From Goekera deserti (GTDB lineage Bacteria; Actinomycetota; Actinomycetes; Mycobacteriales; Geodermatophilaceae), in contig NZ_JAAGWK010000031.1 of NCBI RefSeq assembly GCF_010685995.1, positions 1-64,000 on the forward strand: 64,000 nt of DNA. The letters are read 5' to 3'. Made by a program: the position numbers and the translations under genes. The notes beneath the pieces were generated by a model. That model saw only the letters and a program-made list of their open reading frames with translations, had not been told where the DNA came from and did not search any database. Of this stretch, positions 17,259 to 25,042 are shown one piece after another (the first letter of the stretch is position 1; every line of letters begins with the position of its first letter).

Positions 17259-18341
17259 TCACCCGGCATCGTCGAGGCGGCACATCGCATCGGTGATCAG
17301 CTCCCGGACGGCGGCCGGCGGCAGCGCCGCGTCCAGCGACCGGCGCAGCAGCAGGGCCAGGGAGTACCCCGGCTCGCTGTCCAGCGCCCGGTCCAGGGCG
17401 ATCGATGCCATGGCACCGTCCCCGCGCAGCCAGGCGCTGACGGCGAGCAGTGTCGCCGGGGCGGCGTCCAGCGGGGCCGGGGCGCGCCGGGTCAGCTCCG
17501 TCCAGAGCGCCTCGGCTGCCTCGGGCACCGGACCGAGCGCCAGCGTCATGGCCCGGTCCCGCACGAGGACGTCGCGCAGGCCCCACAGCTGCCGCGCCGC
17601 GGCTGCGTCGCTGCTGGGCGGGGCGCCGTCCTGCCGGGACCGGACGGCCGACCGGAGCAGCTGCCAGGACTCCTGCCCCACCGCCTCCGGGCCGACGTCG
17701 GCCAGCCGGTCGGCGTGCGCGGCGCCGACCTCCCGGCAGGCGGCGGACATGCCGGCGGCGGCCGGTGGGCCGACCGGCGCGATGCGGCGGACGAGTGCCT
17801 CCCGGTCGGCCTCCACCACCTGCCCCACCACCGCGGAGGCCGCGGCCAGCGCACTGGTGCCACCGGGCAGCGCCGTGCCCGCGGACGGGTGGCAGCAGGG
17901 CTCGGGGCAGTCGTAGGACCACCAGCGCCCCCGCCGGACCAGCAGGACGTGCGGCACCGCCACGCCCGCCCGGTCCAGCAGCCCGGTGAGCCAGGCCACC
18001 AGCAACCGGTGCGGCAGCCCGTCCGTGCCCGGCACCGGCCGCCCACCGGGACCCTGCCCGACGTCGGCGGGCACGTCCGGGTCCTCGGAGACCACCAGGA
18101 CCACGACGGCCGAGGGCCGGTGGGTGAGCACGCCACGCACCGCGCTGCGGGCCACCTCGGCCAGTGCGTCCTCCGGCGGCAGGTCGGCCCGCACCGTCAT
18201 CCCGACCCGTCGACTGCCCGGGCCGGTGAGGCTCACCAGGACCAGCGACTCGCGCGGCGGGAAGCCGATCAGGTGGGGCAGCGCCCGGGCGAGGTCACCG
18301 GGGTCGCCGAGCCGGACACGGAACTGCTCGTCAGGGGACAT
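17259..18341 (-). CDS. DUF4192-family protein
   Basis: A 360-residue protein. The N-terminus 'LGDPGDLARALPHLIGFPPRESLVLVSLTG' (seen as ALPHLIGFPPRESLVLVSL) is diagnostic of DUF4192, an actinobacterial family without known function. A central segment has the pattern 'RWWSYDCPEPCCHPSAGTAL', also typical. The C-terminal third, rich in Ala and Leu ('AVSAWLRGDGAMASIALDRAL'), looks like a helical repeat. No membrane segment or catalytic motif is evident. It converges with the S9 peptidase gene with only 19 bases between stops. Confidence 0.85.
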   Translation of the reverse strand: MSPDEQFRVRLGDPGDLARALPHLIGFPPRESLVLVSLTGPGSRRVGMTVRADLPPEDALAEVARSAVRGVLTHRPSAVVVLVVSEDPDVPADVGQGPGGRPVPGTDGLPHRLLVAWLTGLLDRAGVAVPHVLLVRRGRWWSYDCPEPCCHPSAGTALPGGTSALAAASAVVGQVVEADREALVRRIAPVGPPAAAGMSAACREVGAAHADRLADVGPEAVGQESWQLLRSAVRSRQDGAPPSSDAAAARQLWGLRDVLVRDRAMTLALGPVPEAAEALWTELTRRAPAPLDAAPATLLAVSAWLRGDGAMASIALDRALDSEPGYSLALLLRRSLDAALPPAAVRELITDAMCRLDDAG

Positions 18342-18482
18342 GCCGGCGACCGTGCCGCGCCGCGGGCCGTCCCGGGGCCCCGCCGGGCGATCTGTGGACA
18401 GCGCGCCCGCCTGTGGACGGGCGGCTGCACGGGCGTGCCCGTTCGGGGCATCGTCACGCCGGTGACCCGTGCCCCGGCGACC

Positions 18483-19256
18483 TCAGTCCAGAGCGTCGGC
18501 CTGGTGCTGGAACGCCCGGGCGAGCAGGTCCGCGAAGGCGGCCTGGTCGGCCGTCCCCGCCGCGGTGATGGTGAGCAGGGTGACCAGCCGGTCCCCGTCC
18601 CGGGCGACCCCGATGAGGGTGGGCACCGCGACCGACGTGCCGTCGGGCTGCGCGACGGAGGTCGTGTACAGCACCGCGGCCGAGCCGTCCCCCAGCTCCG
18701 GCACGGGGACGGCGACGTAGGTGATGGTCGCCTCACCGATCTCCGGGGAGGTGACGGTGGCCGCCGGGCACTGGGTGGGCGCGTCCCGCAGGGCGGTCAC
18801 CGTCTCCTCGACCGGCCCGCCCAGGCTCAGCAGCTCCACCGTGCTGGACGGGCCGGTGACCGCGGTCTGGGCCACGAGGTCGTCGTAGTCGGCCGCGCTC
18901 ACCTGGGTGTCGGAGACCGCGGCGGCGCACTGCTCGGGGGTGATCGTCACCCCCTCGGTGGCCGTGGGGTCGACCGCCGAGGCCAGGTCGGCATCGCTGA
19001 TGGCGGTCACCGTGCTGCCCGGCGGGAAGGCGTCGGCCGGCAGCAGCCCCGGGGTCAGCCCGCTGGTCTCCTCGGTGGCCCCGGCCGAGGGACCCGGAGC
19101 GGAGGAGCTCGACGAGCCGGGCCCGGGGCCCGAGGTCGGGGCGGCGGTCGCCGTGCCGTCGACGGACTGGCCGCAGCCGGCCAGCAGCAGCAGCGCGCCG
19201 GTACCGGCCAGGACCCGGCGGTGACGGTGACGGCGGGCTGCACGCAGGGCGGTCAT
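18483..19256 (-). CDS. Predicted lipoprotein with a PknH-like sensor-type extracellular domain
   Basis: A 257-residue exported protein. A basic n-region (RAARRHRHRR) leads to a hydrophobic stretch and the lipobox 'LLAGC', so Cys28 should be lipidated. A Ser/Pro/Gly-rich linker (35-62) follows, then a compact domain containing 'TPEQCAAAVSDTQ' and 'DAPTQCPA', whose two cysteines probably form a disulfide. The ending 'LLARAFQHQADALD' and overall layout resemble the PknH-like/DUF5642 type of actinobacterial cell-envelope sensor domains; that assignment is tentative. It stands alone between DUF4192 and the Dabb gene. Confidence 0.7.
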   Translation of the reverse strand: MTALRAARRHRHRRVLAGTGALLLLAGCGQSVDGTATAAPTSGPGPGSSSSSAPGPSAGATEETSGLTPGLLPADAFPPGSTVTAISDADLASAVDPTATEGVTITPEQCAAAVSDTQVSAADYDDLVAQTAVTGPSSTVELLSLGGPVEETVTALRDAPTQCPAATVTSPEIGEATITYVAVPVPELGDGSAAVLYTTSVAQPDGTSVAVPTLIGVARDGDRLVTLLTITAAGTADQAAFADLLARAFQHQADALD

Positions 19257-19302
19257 GCCGCCGACGGTAGGAGCCGGTGCGCAGCGGGGCGAGCGCGGAG
19301 GC

Positions 19303-19596
19303 TCAGACCTCGAACTGGACGGCGGTGCGCGAGGCGAGGAACGGGCGCACGTGCTCGGCGATCACCTCCAGGTGCCGGGGGTGCTGGGCGTACCGGCGCC
19401 AGGCGTCCACGTCCGGGAAGTCGGCCACCAGCGCGGTCTGCGCGTTGCCCTCGGCGAGGCCCGCGTCGGGCCCCACCGTGAACGCGGTCATGCCGCCCAC
19501 CTCCTCGGGCAGACGAGCCAGCGCAGCGACGGTCGACTCCCGGCGCTGGTCGTCCACGGCGTCGTCCCACGTGAAGAGCACCACATGTCGGAGCAT
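19303..19596 (-). CDS. Dabb-family (stress-responsive alpha/beta barrel) protein
   Basis: A 97-residue protein starting 'MLRHVVLFTWDD' and containing 'GPDAGLAEGNAQTALVADFP' (in parts) and 'YAQHPRHLEVIAEHVRPFL', the pattern of the Dabb family of dimeric alpha/beta barrels. Members are small, sometimes stress-induced, and of mostly unknown activity; the conserved His pair (HPRH) fits. It is divergent from the glycosyltransferase operon, sharing a 65-base promoter region. Confidence 0.88.
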   Translation of the reverse strand: MLRHVVLFTWDDAVDDQRRESTVAALARLPEEVGGMTAFTVGPDAGLAEGNAQTALVADFPDVDAWRRYAQHPRHLEVIAEHVRPFLASRTAVQFEV

Positions 19597-19618
19597 GCCC
19601 CGACGATGCCATGCACCG

Positions 19619-19654
19619 GCGGTCGACAGGGCGTCGACCGCGGCTCGTTACAGT
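19619..19654 (+). promoter_or_regulatory. Promoter and operator-like palindrome of the glycosyltransferase operon
   Basis: A perfect inverted repeat GCGGTCGAC-N5-GTCGACCGC (19619-19641) lies just upstream of a -10-like TACAGT (19649-19654), overlapping the -35 region. The -10 box ends 7 bases before the ATG at 19662, so the transcript is probably leaderless; no ribosome binding site is visible. The palindrome could be the operator of an unidentified repressor for this operon, for the divergent Dabb gene, or both. Confidence 0.45.
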
Positions 19655-19661
19655 CCCGCCC

Positions 19662-20915
19662 ATGGGACGGTCTCTGCGCATCGCACTGCTGTCCTACCGG
19701 AGCAAGCCGCACAGCGGCGGTCAGGGCATCTACGTGAGCGCTCTGTCCCGGGAGCTGCAGGAGCTGGGCCACCGCGTCGAGGTCGTCAGCGGGCAGCCCT
19801 ACCCGGAGCTGGCCGACGGCGTGCCCACCACCCGGCTGCCCAGCCTGGACCTGTACCGCGAGCCCGACCCGTTCCGCACACCGCACCTGCGGGAGTTCCG
19901 GGACCTGGTCGACGTCGCGGAGTGGGCGACCATGTGCACCGCGGGCTTCCCCGAGCCACTGACGTTCTCGCTGCGCGCCGCTCGGCTGCTGCGCCCGCGG
20001 GCGGCCGAGTTCGACCTGGTGCACGACAACCAGAGCCTGGGCTACGGCCTGCTGGCGCTGCAGCGGGCCGGGCTGCCGACGGTGGCCACCGTGCACCACC
20101 CGGTCGCCATCGACCGCGACCTCGAGCTCGCGGCGGCCGCGGGCTGGCGGCGGCGGGCGACGCTGCGCCGCTGGTACGCCTTCACCCGCATGCAGGCGCG
20201 GGTGGCACCCCGGCTGGACGCGCTGACCACGGTCTCCGCCAGTTCGGCCGCCGACATCGAGACCCACCTGGGTGTGCCGGCGCGGGACCTGGAGATCGTG
20301 CCGGTGGGCATCGACCCCGCCGTGTTCACCCCGCCGCCGGAGGGCACCCCGCGGGACCCCGACTCGATCGTGGTCACCACCAGCGCCGACGTCCCGCTCA
20401 AGGGGCTGGTGCACCTGCTGGAGGCGTTGGCCAAGATCCGCACCGAGCGCGAGGCCCGGCTCACCGTCGTCGGCACCGCCCGGCCCGGTGGGCCCGCGCA
20501 GGCCGCGCTGGACCGGCTCGGGCTGGCGGACGCGGTGCGGTTCACCGGTCCGGTGCCCCAGTCGGAGATCGTCTCGCTGCTGCAGCGGGCCGCGGTCGTC
20601 GCCGTGCCCTCGCTCTACGAGGGCTTCTCGCTGCCGGCGATCGAGGCGATGGCCTGCGCCACGGCCCTGGTCACGACCGACGCCGGGGCCCTGCCCGAGG
20701 TGGTCGGCTCGCATGCCGGGGTGCGGGTCCCCGCCGGCGACGTCGACCAGCTCGCCGGCGCGCTGCGGCTGGTGCTGGACCACCCCGCGCTGCAGGCGCA
20801 GCTGGGCCGGGCCGGGCGGTCCCGGGTGCTGGAGTCCTACACCTGGCGGTCCACCGCGGAGAAGACCGCTGCCTGGTACACCGACGTGCTCGACCGGAAG
20901 GGGCGGCCGTGCTGA
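19662..20915 (+). CDS. GT4-family glycosyltransferase (GT-B fold)
   Basis: A 417-residue retaining glycosyltransferase. The N-terminal half has 'LRIALLSYRSKPHSGGQGIY', the Gly-rich acceptor/nucleotide loop, and 'LVHDNQSLGYGLL'. The C-terminal half carries 'VPVGIDPAVFTP', 'TTSADVPLKGLVHLLEAL' and the EX7E-type donor site 'PSLYEGFSLPAIEAMACATA'. These are hallmarks of GT4 enzymes using nucleotide sugars. It is the first gene of a five-gene operon; its stop overlaps the next start (GTGCTGA). The acceptor is unknown; no membrane helix is seen, so it probably acts at the inner face of the membrane or on a soluble substrate. Confidence 0.9.
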   Translation: MGRSLRIALLSYRSKPHSGGQGIYVSALSRELQELGHRVEVVSGQPYPELADGVPTTRLPSLDLYREPDPFRTPHLREFRDLVDVAEWATMCTAGFPEPLTFSLRAARLLRPRAAEFDLVHDNQSLGYGLLALQRAGLPTVATVHHPVAIDRDLELAAAAGWRRRATLRRWYAFTRMQARVAPRLDALTTVSASSAADIETHLGVPARDLEIVPVGIDPAVFTPPPEGTPRDPDSIVVTTSADVPLKGLVHLLEALAKIRTEREARLTVVGTARPGGPAQAALDRLGLADAVRFTGPVPQSEIVSLLQRAAVVAVPSLYEGFSLPAIEAMACATALVTTDAGALPEVVGSHAGVRVPAGDVDQLAGALRLVLDHPALQAQLGRAGRSRVLESYTWRSTAEKTAAWYTDVLDRKGRPC

Positions 20916-21679
20916 CCATCGACTACGACCTGTTGGACCTGGGACCGGGCATGACGGTGCTCGACCTGGGCTGCGGCGAGGGACGGCACGCCTTCGAGGC
21001 CTACCGCCGCGGCGCCTCGGTCATCGCCCTGGACTGGGGGCAGGCCGAGGTGGCCACCACGTGGGCGTGGCTGGGGGCGATCGGCGCGGCCGGCGAGGCT
21101 CCCGCCGGCGCGCGCGCCGGGGTGGTGCGCGGTGACCTGCTCGCCCTTCCGGTGCCCGACGCCAGCGTCGACCGGGTCATCGCCTCGGAGGTCCTCGAGC
21201 ACATCCCGGACGACCAGCGGGCGATGGCCGAGATCGAGCGGGTGCTCAAGCCCGGTGGCCGGGTCGCGGTCAGCGTGCCGCGCTACGGGCCGGAACGGGT
21301 CTGCTGGGCCCTGTCGGACAGCTACCACGCCAACGAGGGCGGGCACATCCGCATCTACCGCGCCACCGAGGTGCGCGAGCGGCTGGCCACGGCCGGGCTG
21401 GTGCCGAGCGACAGCCACCACGCGCACGCCCTGCACGCCCCGTTCTGGTGGCTCAAGTGCGCCGTCGGGGTGGAGCGGGACAACGCCGCCGTGCGGGCCT
21501 ACCACCGGCTGCTGGTCTGGGACCTCACCCACCGGCCGTGGCTGACCCGCACCGCCGAGCGGCTGCTGGACCCGGTGATCGGCAAGAGCCTGGTGGTCTA
21601 CGCCGACAAGCCCCCCGCCCCGGCGACGGTCACCCCGCTCGCCCGGGCCGGACGCACCCCCGTCGCCGCCGATGCCTGA
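20909..21679 (+). CDS. Class I SAM-dependent methyltransferase
   Basis: A 256-residue methyltransferase of the UbiE/Methyltransf_11 type. The SAM-binding motif I is 'VLDLGCGEGRHAFEA'; motif II is 'VIALDWG'; post-motifs are 'GDLLALPVPDASVDRVIASE', 'VLEHIPDD' and 'VLKPGGRVAVSVPRYGPE'. The C-terminal third ('GGHIRIYRATEVRERL', 'HAPFWWLKC') is longer than in simple family members and could recognise a lipid-like or glycan substrate. It overlaps the preceding glycosyltransferase by 7 bases and the next gene by 8, so all three are translated together. Confidence 0.9.
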   Translation: MLTIDYDLLDLGPGMTVLDLGCGEGRHAFEAYRRGASVIALDWGQAEVATTWAWLGAIGAAGEAPAGARAGVVRGDLLALPVPDASVDRVIASEVLEHIPDDQRAMAEIERVLKPGGRVAVSVPRYGPERVCWALSDSYHANEGGHIRIYRATEVRERLATAGLVPSDSHHAHALHAPFWWLKCAVGVERDNAAVRAYHRLLVWDLTHRPWLTRTAERLLDPVIGKSLVVYADKPPAPATVTPLARAGRTPVAADA

Positions 21680-22745
21680 GGCGCCGGAGCTGCCCGGGGT
21701 CCTGACCGCCGGCCAGCTGTCCGCCACCGTCGACGCGATCGCCGCCGAGCAGGCCCCGGACGGGGCGCTGCCCTGGTCGGCCGGGGCCCAGCTCGACGTC
21801 TGGGACTCGATCGAGGCGGCGATGGCCCTCGACGTCGGCGGGCGGCACGACCGTGCCGCGGCCGCCTACCGCTGGCTCGCCGAGCGGCAGCGTCCCGACG
21901 GGTCCTGGGCGGCGGAGTACCGGGGCGGCGTGGAGAGCGCACCGGCGGTGGAGAGCAACCACGCCGGGTACCTGGCGGTGGGGCTGTGGCACTCCTGGCT
22001 CAGCAGCGGCGACGAGGAGCTCGTCGCCGAGCTGTGGCCGCGGGTGCGCGCCGCGCTGCACCTGGTCGCCTCCATGGCGCTGCCCAGCGGTGCGATCAGC
22101 TGGGCCCTGCGCCCGGACGGCACCCCCGACGACACCGCGCTGCTCACCGGGTGCGCCAGCCTGTTCCAGGCGCTGCGCTGCGGCACGGCGCTCGCCGGGC
22201 TGGTCGGCGAGCCGCAACCGGCATGGCGTGCCGTGTCCGACGCGCTGGGCCACGCGCTGCGCAGCACGCCGGAGGCGTTCGCCGACCGGTCGCGCTACTC
22301 GATGGACTGGTACTACCCGGTGCTCGGGGGCGCGGTCACCGGGGACGCCGCGCGGGCCCGGCTCGCCGACGGCTGGGACACCTTCGTCGTCCCGGGGCTG
22401 GGGGCGCGCTGCGTGTCCGACCGGCCGTGGGTGACCGGGGCCGAGACCTGCGAGCTGGCCATGGCGCTGGTGGTCGCCGGCCAGCGGGACGCCGCGATCG
22501 AGCAGGTGGCGGCCATGCAGCACCTCCGGCACGGCGACGGCTCCTACTGGACCGGACTGGTCTACGCCGACGACGCCCGCTGGCCCGTGGAACGCACCAC
22601 CTGGACGGCTGCGGCCGTGGTGCTGGCCGTGGACGCCCTCGCCGGCACCGGCCCCGCCGCCGGGGTCTTCGCCGACCCCGCGGCCCTGGACGACCCGGCG
22701 GGCGACCTGGTGCCCGCCCGGCGCCGGGCCGGCCCGGTCGGGTGA
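21672..22745 (+). CDS. Alpha/alpha-toroid (prenyltransferase/squalene-cyclase-like) protein
   Basis: A 357-residue protein usually annotated as prenyltransferase. It shows repeated helical blocks with QW/PFTB-like features: 'QAPDGALPWSAGAQLDVWDSIEAAMAL' (in parts), 'WLAERQRPDGSWAAEY', 'VESNHAGYLAVGLWHSWL', 'RHGDGSYWTGLVYAD' and 'ERTTWTAAAVVLAVDAL'. The DxDD motif of squalene-hopene cyclases and the Zn ligands of protein prenyltransferases are not evident, so catalytic activity of that type is doubtful. A glycoside-hydrolase-like or glycan/lipid-binding toroid is an alternative. Its place between a methyltransferase and two glycosyltransferases suggests a role in making or modifying a glycoconjugate. 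Confidence 0.72.
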   Translation: MPEAPELPGVLTAGQLSATVDAIAAEQAPDGALPWSAGAQLDVWDSIEAAMALDVGGRHDRAAAAYRWLAERQRPDGSWAAEYRGGVESAPAVESNHAGYLAVGLWHSWLSSGDEELVAELWPRVRAALHLVASMALPSGAISWALRPDGTPDDTALLTGCASLFQALRCGTALAGLVGEPQPAWRAVSDALGHALRSTPEAFADRSRYSMDWYYPVLGGAVTGDAARARLADGWDTFVVPGLGARCVSDRPWVTGAETCELAMALVVAGQRDAAIEQVAAMQHLRHGDGSYWTGLVYADDARWPVERTTWTAAAVVLAVDALAGTGPAAGVFADPAALDDPAGDLVPARRRAGPVG

Positions 22746-22853
22746 CCGGTGGCGCGACCGGCTCGGGGGCGCTCCCGGTGCCCGCGCCCGGCGGTCGGCG
22801 GGACCGGTGATCACGAGCGGTTTCGGCAGCGCGGTCGGGGGCACCGTCCGACA

Positions 22854-23702
22854 GTGACGACCTCGACCGCACCCGACGTGACCTGCGTGGTCGCCAGCCG
22901 CAACCGGCGAGACGACCTGCTGGCCAGCCTGCCCCGTCACGAGGCCCCGGTCGTGCTGGTGGACAACGCCTCCACCGACGACACCGTGCGGGCCGTGCGG
23001 GCCGCGCACCCCGAGGTGACGGTGCTGGAGCTGTCCCGCAACACCGGGGCGCTGGCGCGCACGATCGGCGCCGCGCAGGCGGGCACGGCGTTCGTGGCCT
23101 TCGCCGACGACGACTCGTGGTGGTCGGCCGGCCACCTGGCGCGCGCGGTGGAGATCATGCGCGCGCACCCCCGGCTCGGCCTGCTGGCCGCCCGCATCCT
23201 GGTCGGGCCGCAGGACGAGCTCGACCCGGTGTGCACCGAGATGGCCGGCAGCCCGCTCGGCAAGGAGCCCGACCTGCCCGGGCCGTCGCTGCTCGGCTTC
23301 GTGGCCTGCGGCGCCCTCGTGCGGGCCGAGGCATTCACCGCCGTCGGCGGGTTCGACCCGGTGGTGCGCTTCCCCGGCGAGGAGGAGCGGGTGGCCCTGG
23401 ACCTGGCGGCGGCCGGCTGGGGCCTGGCCTACGTCGACGAGGTGACGGTGCACCACCACCCGTCGCCGCGGCGTGAGTCACCCGAGCGGCGGCAGGCCGG
23501 CATCTGGCGCAGCCGGGTGCTCACCGCCCTGATGCGCCACCCCGCCCGCGACGTCGCCCATCAGGTGCTGCACGCGCTGCGGGCCGGGCCACCGGGACGC
23601 CGGGGCCTGCTCGGTGCGCTGCCCCGGGTGCCGGCGGCGCTGCGCCGGCGCCGGGTCCTGCCCGCCGACGTGATGAGCGGCGTCCGGGAGCTGGCGTCGT
23701 GA
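22854..23702 (+). CDS. GT2-family glycosyltransferase
   Basis: A 282-residue inverting glycosyltransferase (GT-A fold). 'VTCVVASRNRRDDLLASL' and 'VVLVDNASTDDTVRAV' form the nucleotide-binding part; 'VAFADDDSWW' is the DXD-type metal site; 'GGFDPVVRFPGEEERVALDL' contains the catalytic-base region (ED-like). The protein resembles its downstream neighbour along its whole length (DDDSWW against DDDTWW, the final 'RRRVLPADVM' against 'ERRVLPPHAE'), so the two arose by tandem duplication. The GTG start at 22854 follows a 108-base gap after the toroid gene; its stop overlaps the next start by 4 bases (GTGA). Confidence 0.9.
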   Translation: MTTSTAPDVTCVVASRNRRDDLLASLPRHEAPVVLVDNASTDDTVRAVRAAHPEVTVLELSRNTGALARTIGAAQAGTAFVAFADDDSWWSAGHLARAVEIMRAHPRLGLLAARILVGPQDELDPVCTEMAGSPLGKEPDLPGPSLLGFVACGALVRAEAFTAVGGFDPVVRFPGEEERVALDLAAAGWGLAYVDEVTVHHHPSPRRESPERRQAGIWRSRVLTALMRHPARDVAHQVLHALRAGPPGRRGLLGALPRVPAALRRRRVLPADVMSGVRELAS

Positions 23703-24637
23703 CCAGCCAGCTGGCCGAACCGGCCGCCGTGCCCGACCACGCCCCGGACACCCGGGTCGCCGTCGTCGTCATCACCCACCAGCGGCGCGAGGAGCTGCTG
23801 CTGGCCCTGCGCCGGCTGCGGGAGCTGCCCGAGCAGCCGCACGTCGTCGTGGTGGACAACGGCTCGACCGACGGCACCGCCGAGGCGGTGCGCACCCTGC
23901 ACCCGTGGGTCGAGCTCATCGCGTCCCCGGTGAACCTGGGCGCGGTGGGTCGCAACCTGGGCGTGGCCCGGCTGGACACCCCCTACGTGGCCTTCTGCGA
24001 CGACGACACCTGGTGGGAGCCGGGCTCGCTGCGCGCGGCGGCGGACACCCTGGACGCGCACCCGCGGCTCGCCGTGCTCACCGCCCGGATCGTCGTGGAG
24101 CCCGGCGGTACGGAGGACCCGATCGTCGCCGAGCTGCGCGACTCCCCGGTCCGGGGCGCCGCGTGGCTGCCCGGCCCGGCCCTGGGCAGCTTCCTGGCCG
24201 GAGCCAGCGTGCTGCGCAGGGAGGCGTTCGACGCGGTCGGCGGCTTCTCCGAGCGGCTGTGGCTGGGCGGCGAGGAGGAGCTGATGGCCGGCGACCTGGC
24301 CGCCGCCGGCTGGGAGCTGTGCTACCTGGAGGCACTGACCGTGCACCACCAGGCCAGCACCGCCCGGGACCCGCACCGCCGCCGCGCCGACGGCATCCGC
24401 AACACGCTGTGGACGACGTGGCTGCGCCGCCCGCTGCGGCCGGCACTGCGCCGCACCTGGCACCTGCTGCGCACCGTGCCGCGGGACCGGGTGACCGCGC
24501 GCGGGCTGCTCGCCGCGCTGCGCGGGCTGCCGTGGGTGCTGCGGGAACGCCGGGTGCTGCCGCCGCACGCCGAGGCCCGGTTCGCCGCGCTGGAGCACGC
24601 CCAGCGCAGCTCCACCGCCCGCCGCTACGTCAGCTGA
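23699..24637 (+). CDS. GT2-family glycosyltransferase, tandem paralogue
   Basis: A 312-residue GT-A enzyme. Motifs: 'VAVVVITHQRREELLLAL', 'HVVVVDNGSTDGTAEAV', the metal-binding 'VAFCDDDTWWEPG' and the acceptor/base region 'GGFSERLWLGGEEELMAGDL'. The N-terminus is about 20 residues longer than in the upstream paralogue. It is the last gene of the operon and ends 21 bases before the convergent VOC gene. As in the paralogue there are no clear transmembrane helices, so a soluble or peripheral enzyme is expected. Confidence 0.9.
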   Translation: MTSQLAEPAAVPDHAPDTRVAVVVITHQRREELLLALRRLRELPEQPHVVVVDNGSTDGTAEAVRTLHPWVELIASPVNLGAVGRNLGVARLDTPYVAFCDDDTWWEPGSLRAAADTLDAHPRLAVLTARIVVEPGGTEDPIVAELRDSPVRGAAWLPGPALGSFLAGASVLRREAFDAVGGFSERLWLGGEEELMAGDLAAAGWELCYLEALTVHHQASTARDPHRRRADGIRNTLWTTWLRRPLRPALRRTWHLLRTVPRDRVTARGLLAALRGLPWVLRERRVLPPHAEARFAALEHAQRSSTARRYVS

Positions 24638-24658
24638 CCCCGCCGGCCGTGTGCGCGG

Positions 24659-25042
24659 TCAGCTGCCGGTGATCATGATCAGGTTGCCGCAGGTGTCGTC
24701 CACGACGGCGGTGGTGACCGGCCCCATGTCCATCGGCTCCTGGGTGATCACCGCGCCCAGGCCGCGGATCCGCTCCACCTCGGCACGGACGTCGGCGACC
24801 GCGAAGGCGGTGAACGGGATGCCGTCGGCCACCAGGGCCTGCTTGAACGGCCGGGCCGCCGGGTGGGCGTCCGGCTCCAGCACCAGCTCCACCCCCTGCG
24901 GGTCCTCCGCCGAGACCACGGTGAGCCAGCGGTACTGCCCCATCGGGACGTCGTTGCGGGCCACGAACCCGAGCACGTCGGTGTAGAAGCGCAGCGCCTT
25001 CTCCTGGTCGTCGACGTAGACGCTCGTCATGGCGATCTTCAC
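24659..25042 (-). CDS. VOC-family (glyoxalase/bleomycin-resistance-like) protein
   Basis: A 127-residue protein with two beta-alpha-beta-beta-beta modules of the vicinal-oxygen-chelate fold: 'VYVDDQEKALRFYTDVLGF' at the N-terminus and 'VADVRAEVERIRGLGAVI', 'VVDDTCGNLIMITGS' at the C-terminus. 'GVELVLEPD' gives a possible metal-binding Glu. The substrate is unknown; the family includes glyoxalases, dioxygenases and resistance proteins. The GTG start overlaps the upstream iminopeptidase stop by 4 bases, so the two are one transcription unit. Confidence 0.88.
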   Translation of the reverse strand: MKIAMTSVYVDDQEKALRFYTDVLGFVARNDVPMGQYRWLTVVSAEDPQGVELVLEPDAHPAARPFKQALVADGIPFTAFAVADVRAEVERIRGLGAVITQEPMDMGPVTTAVVDDTCGNLIMITGS

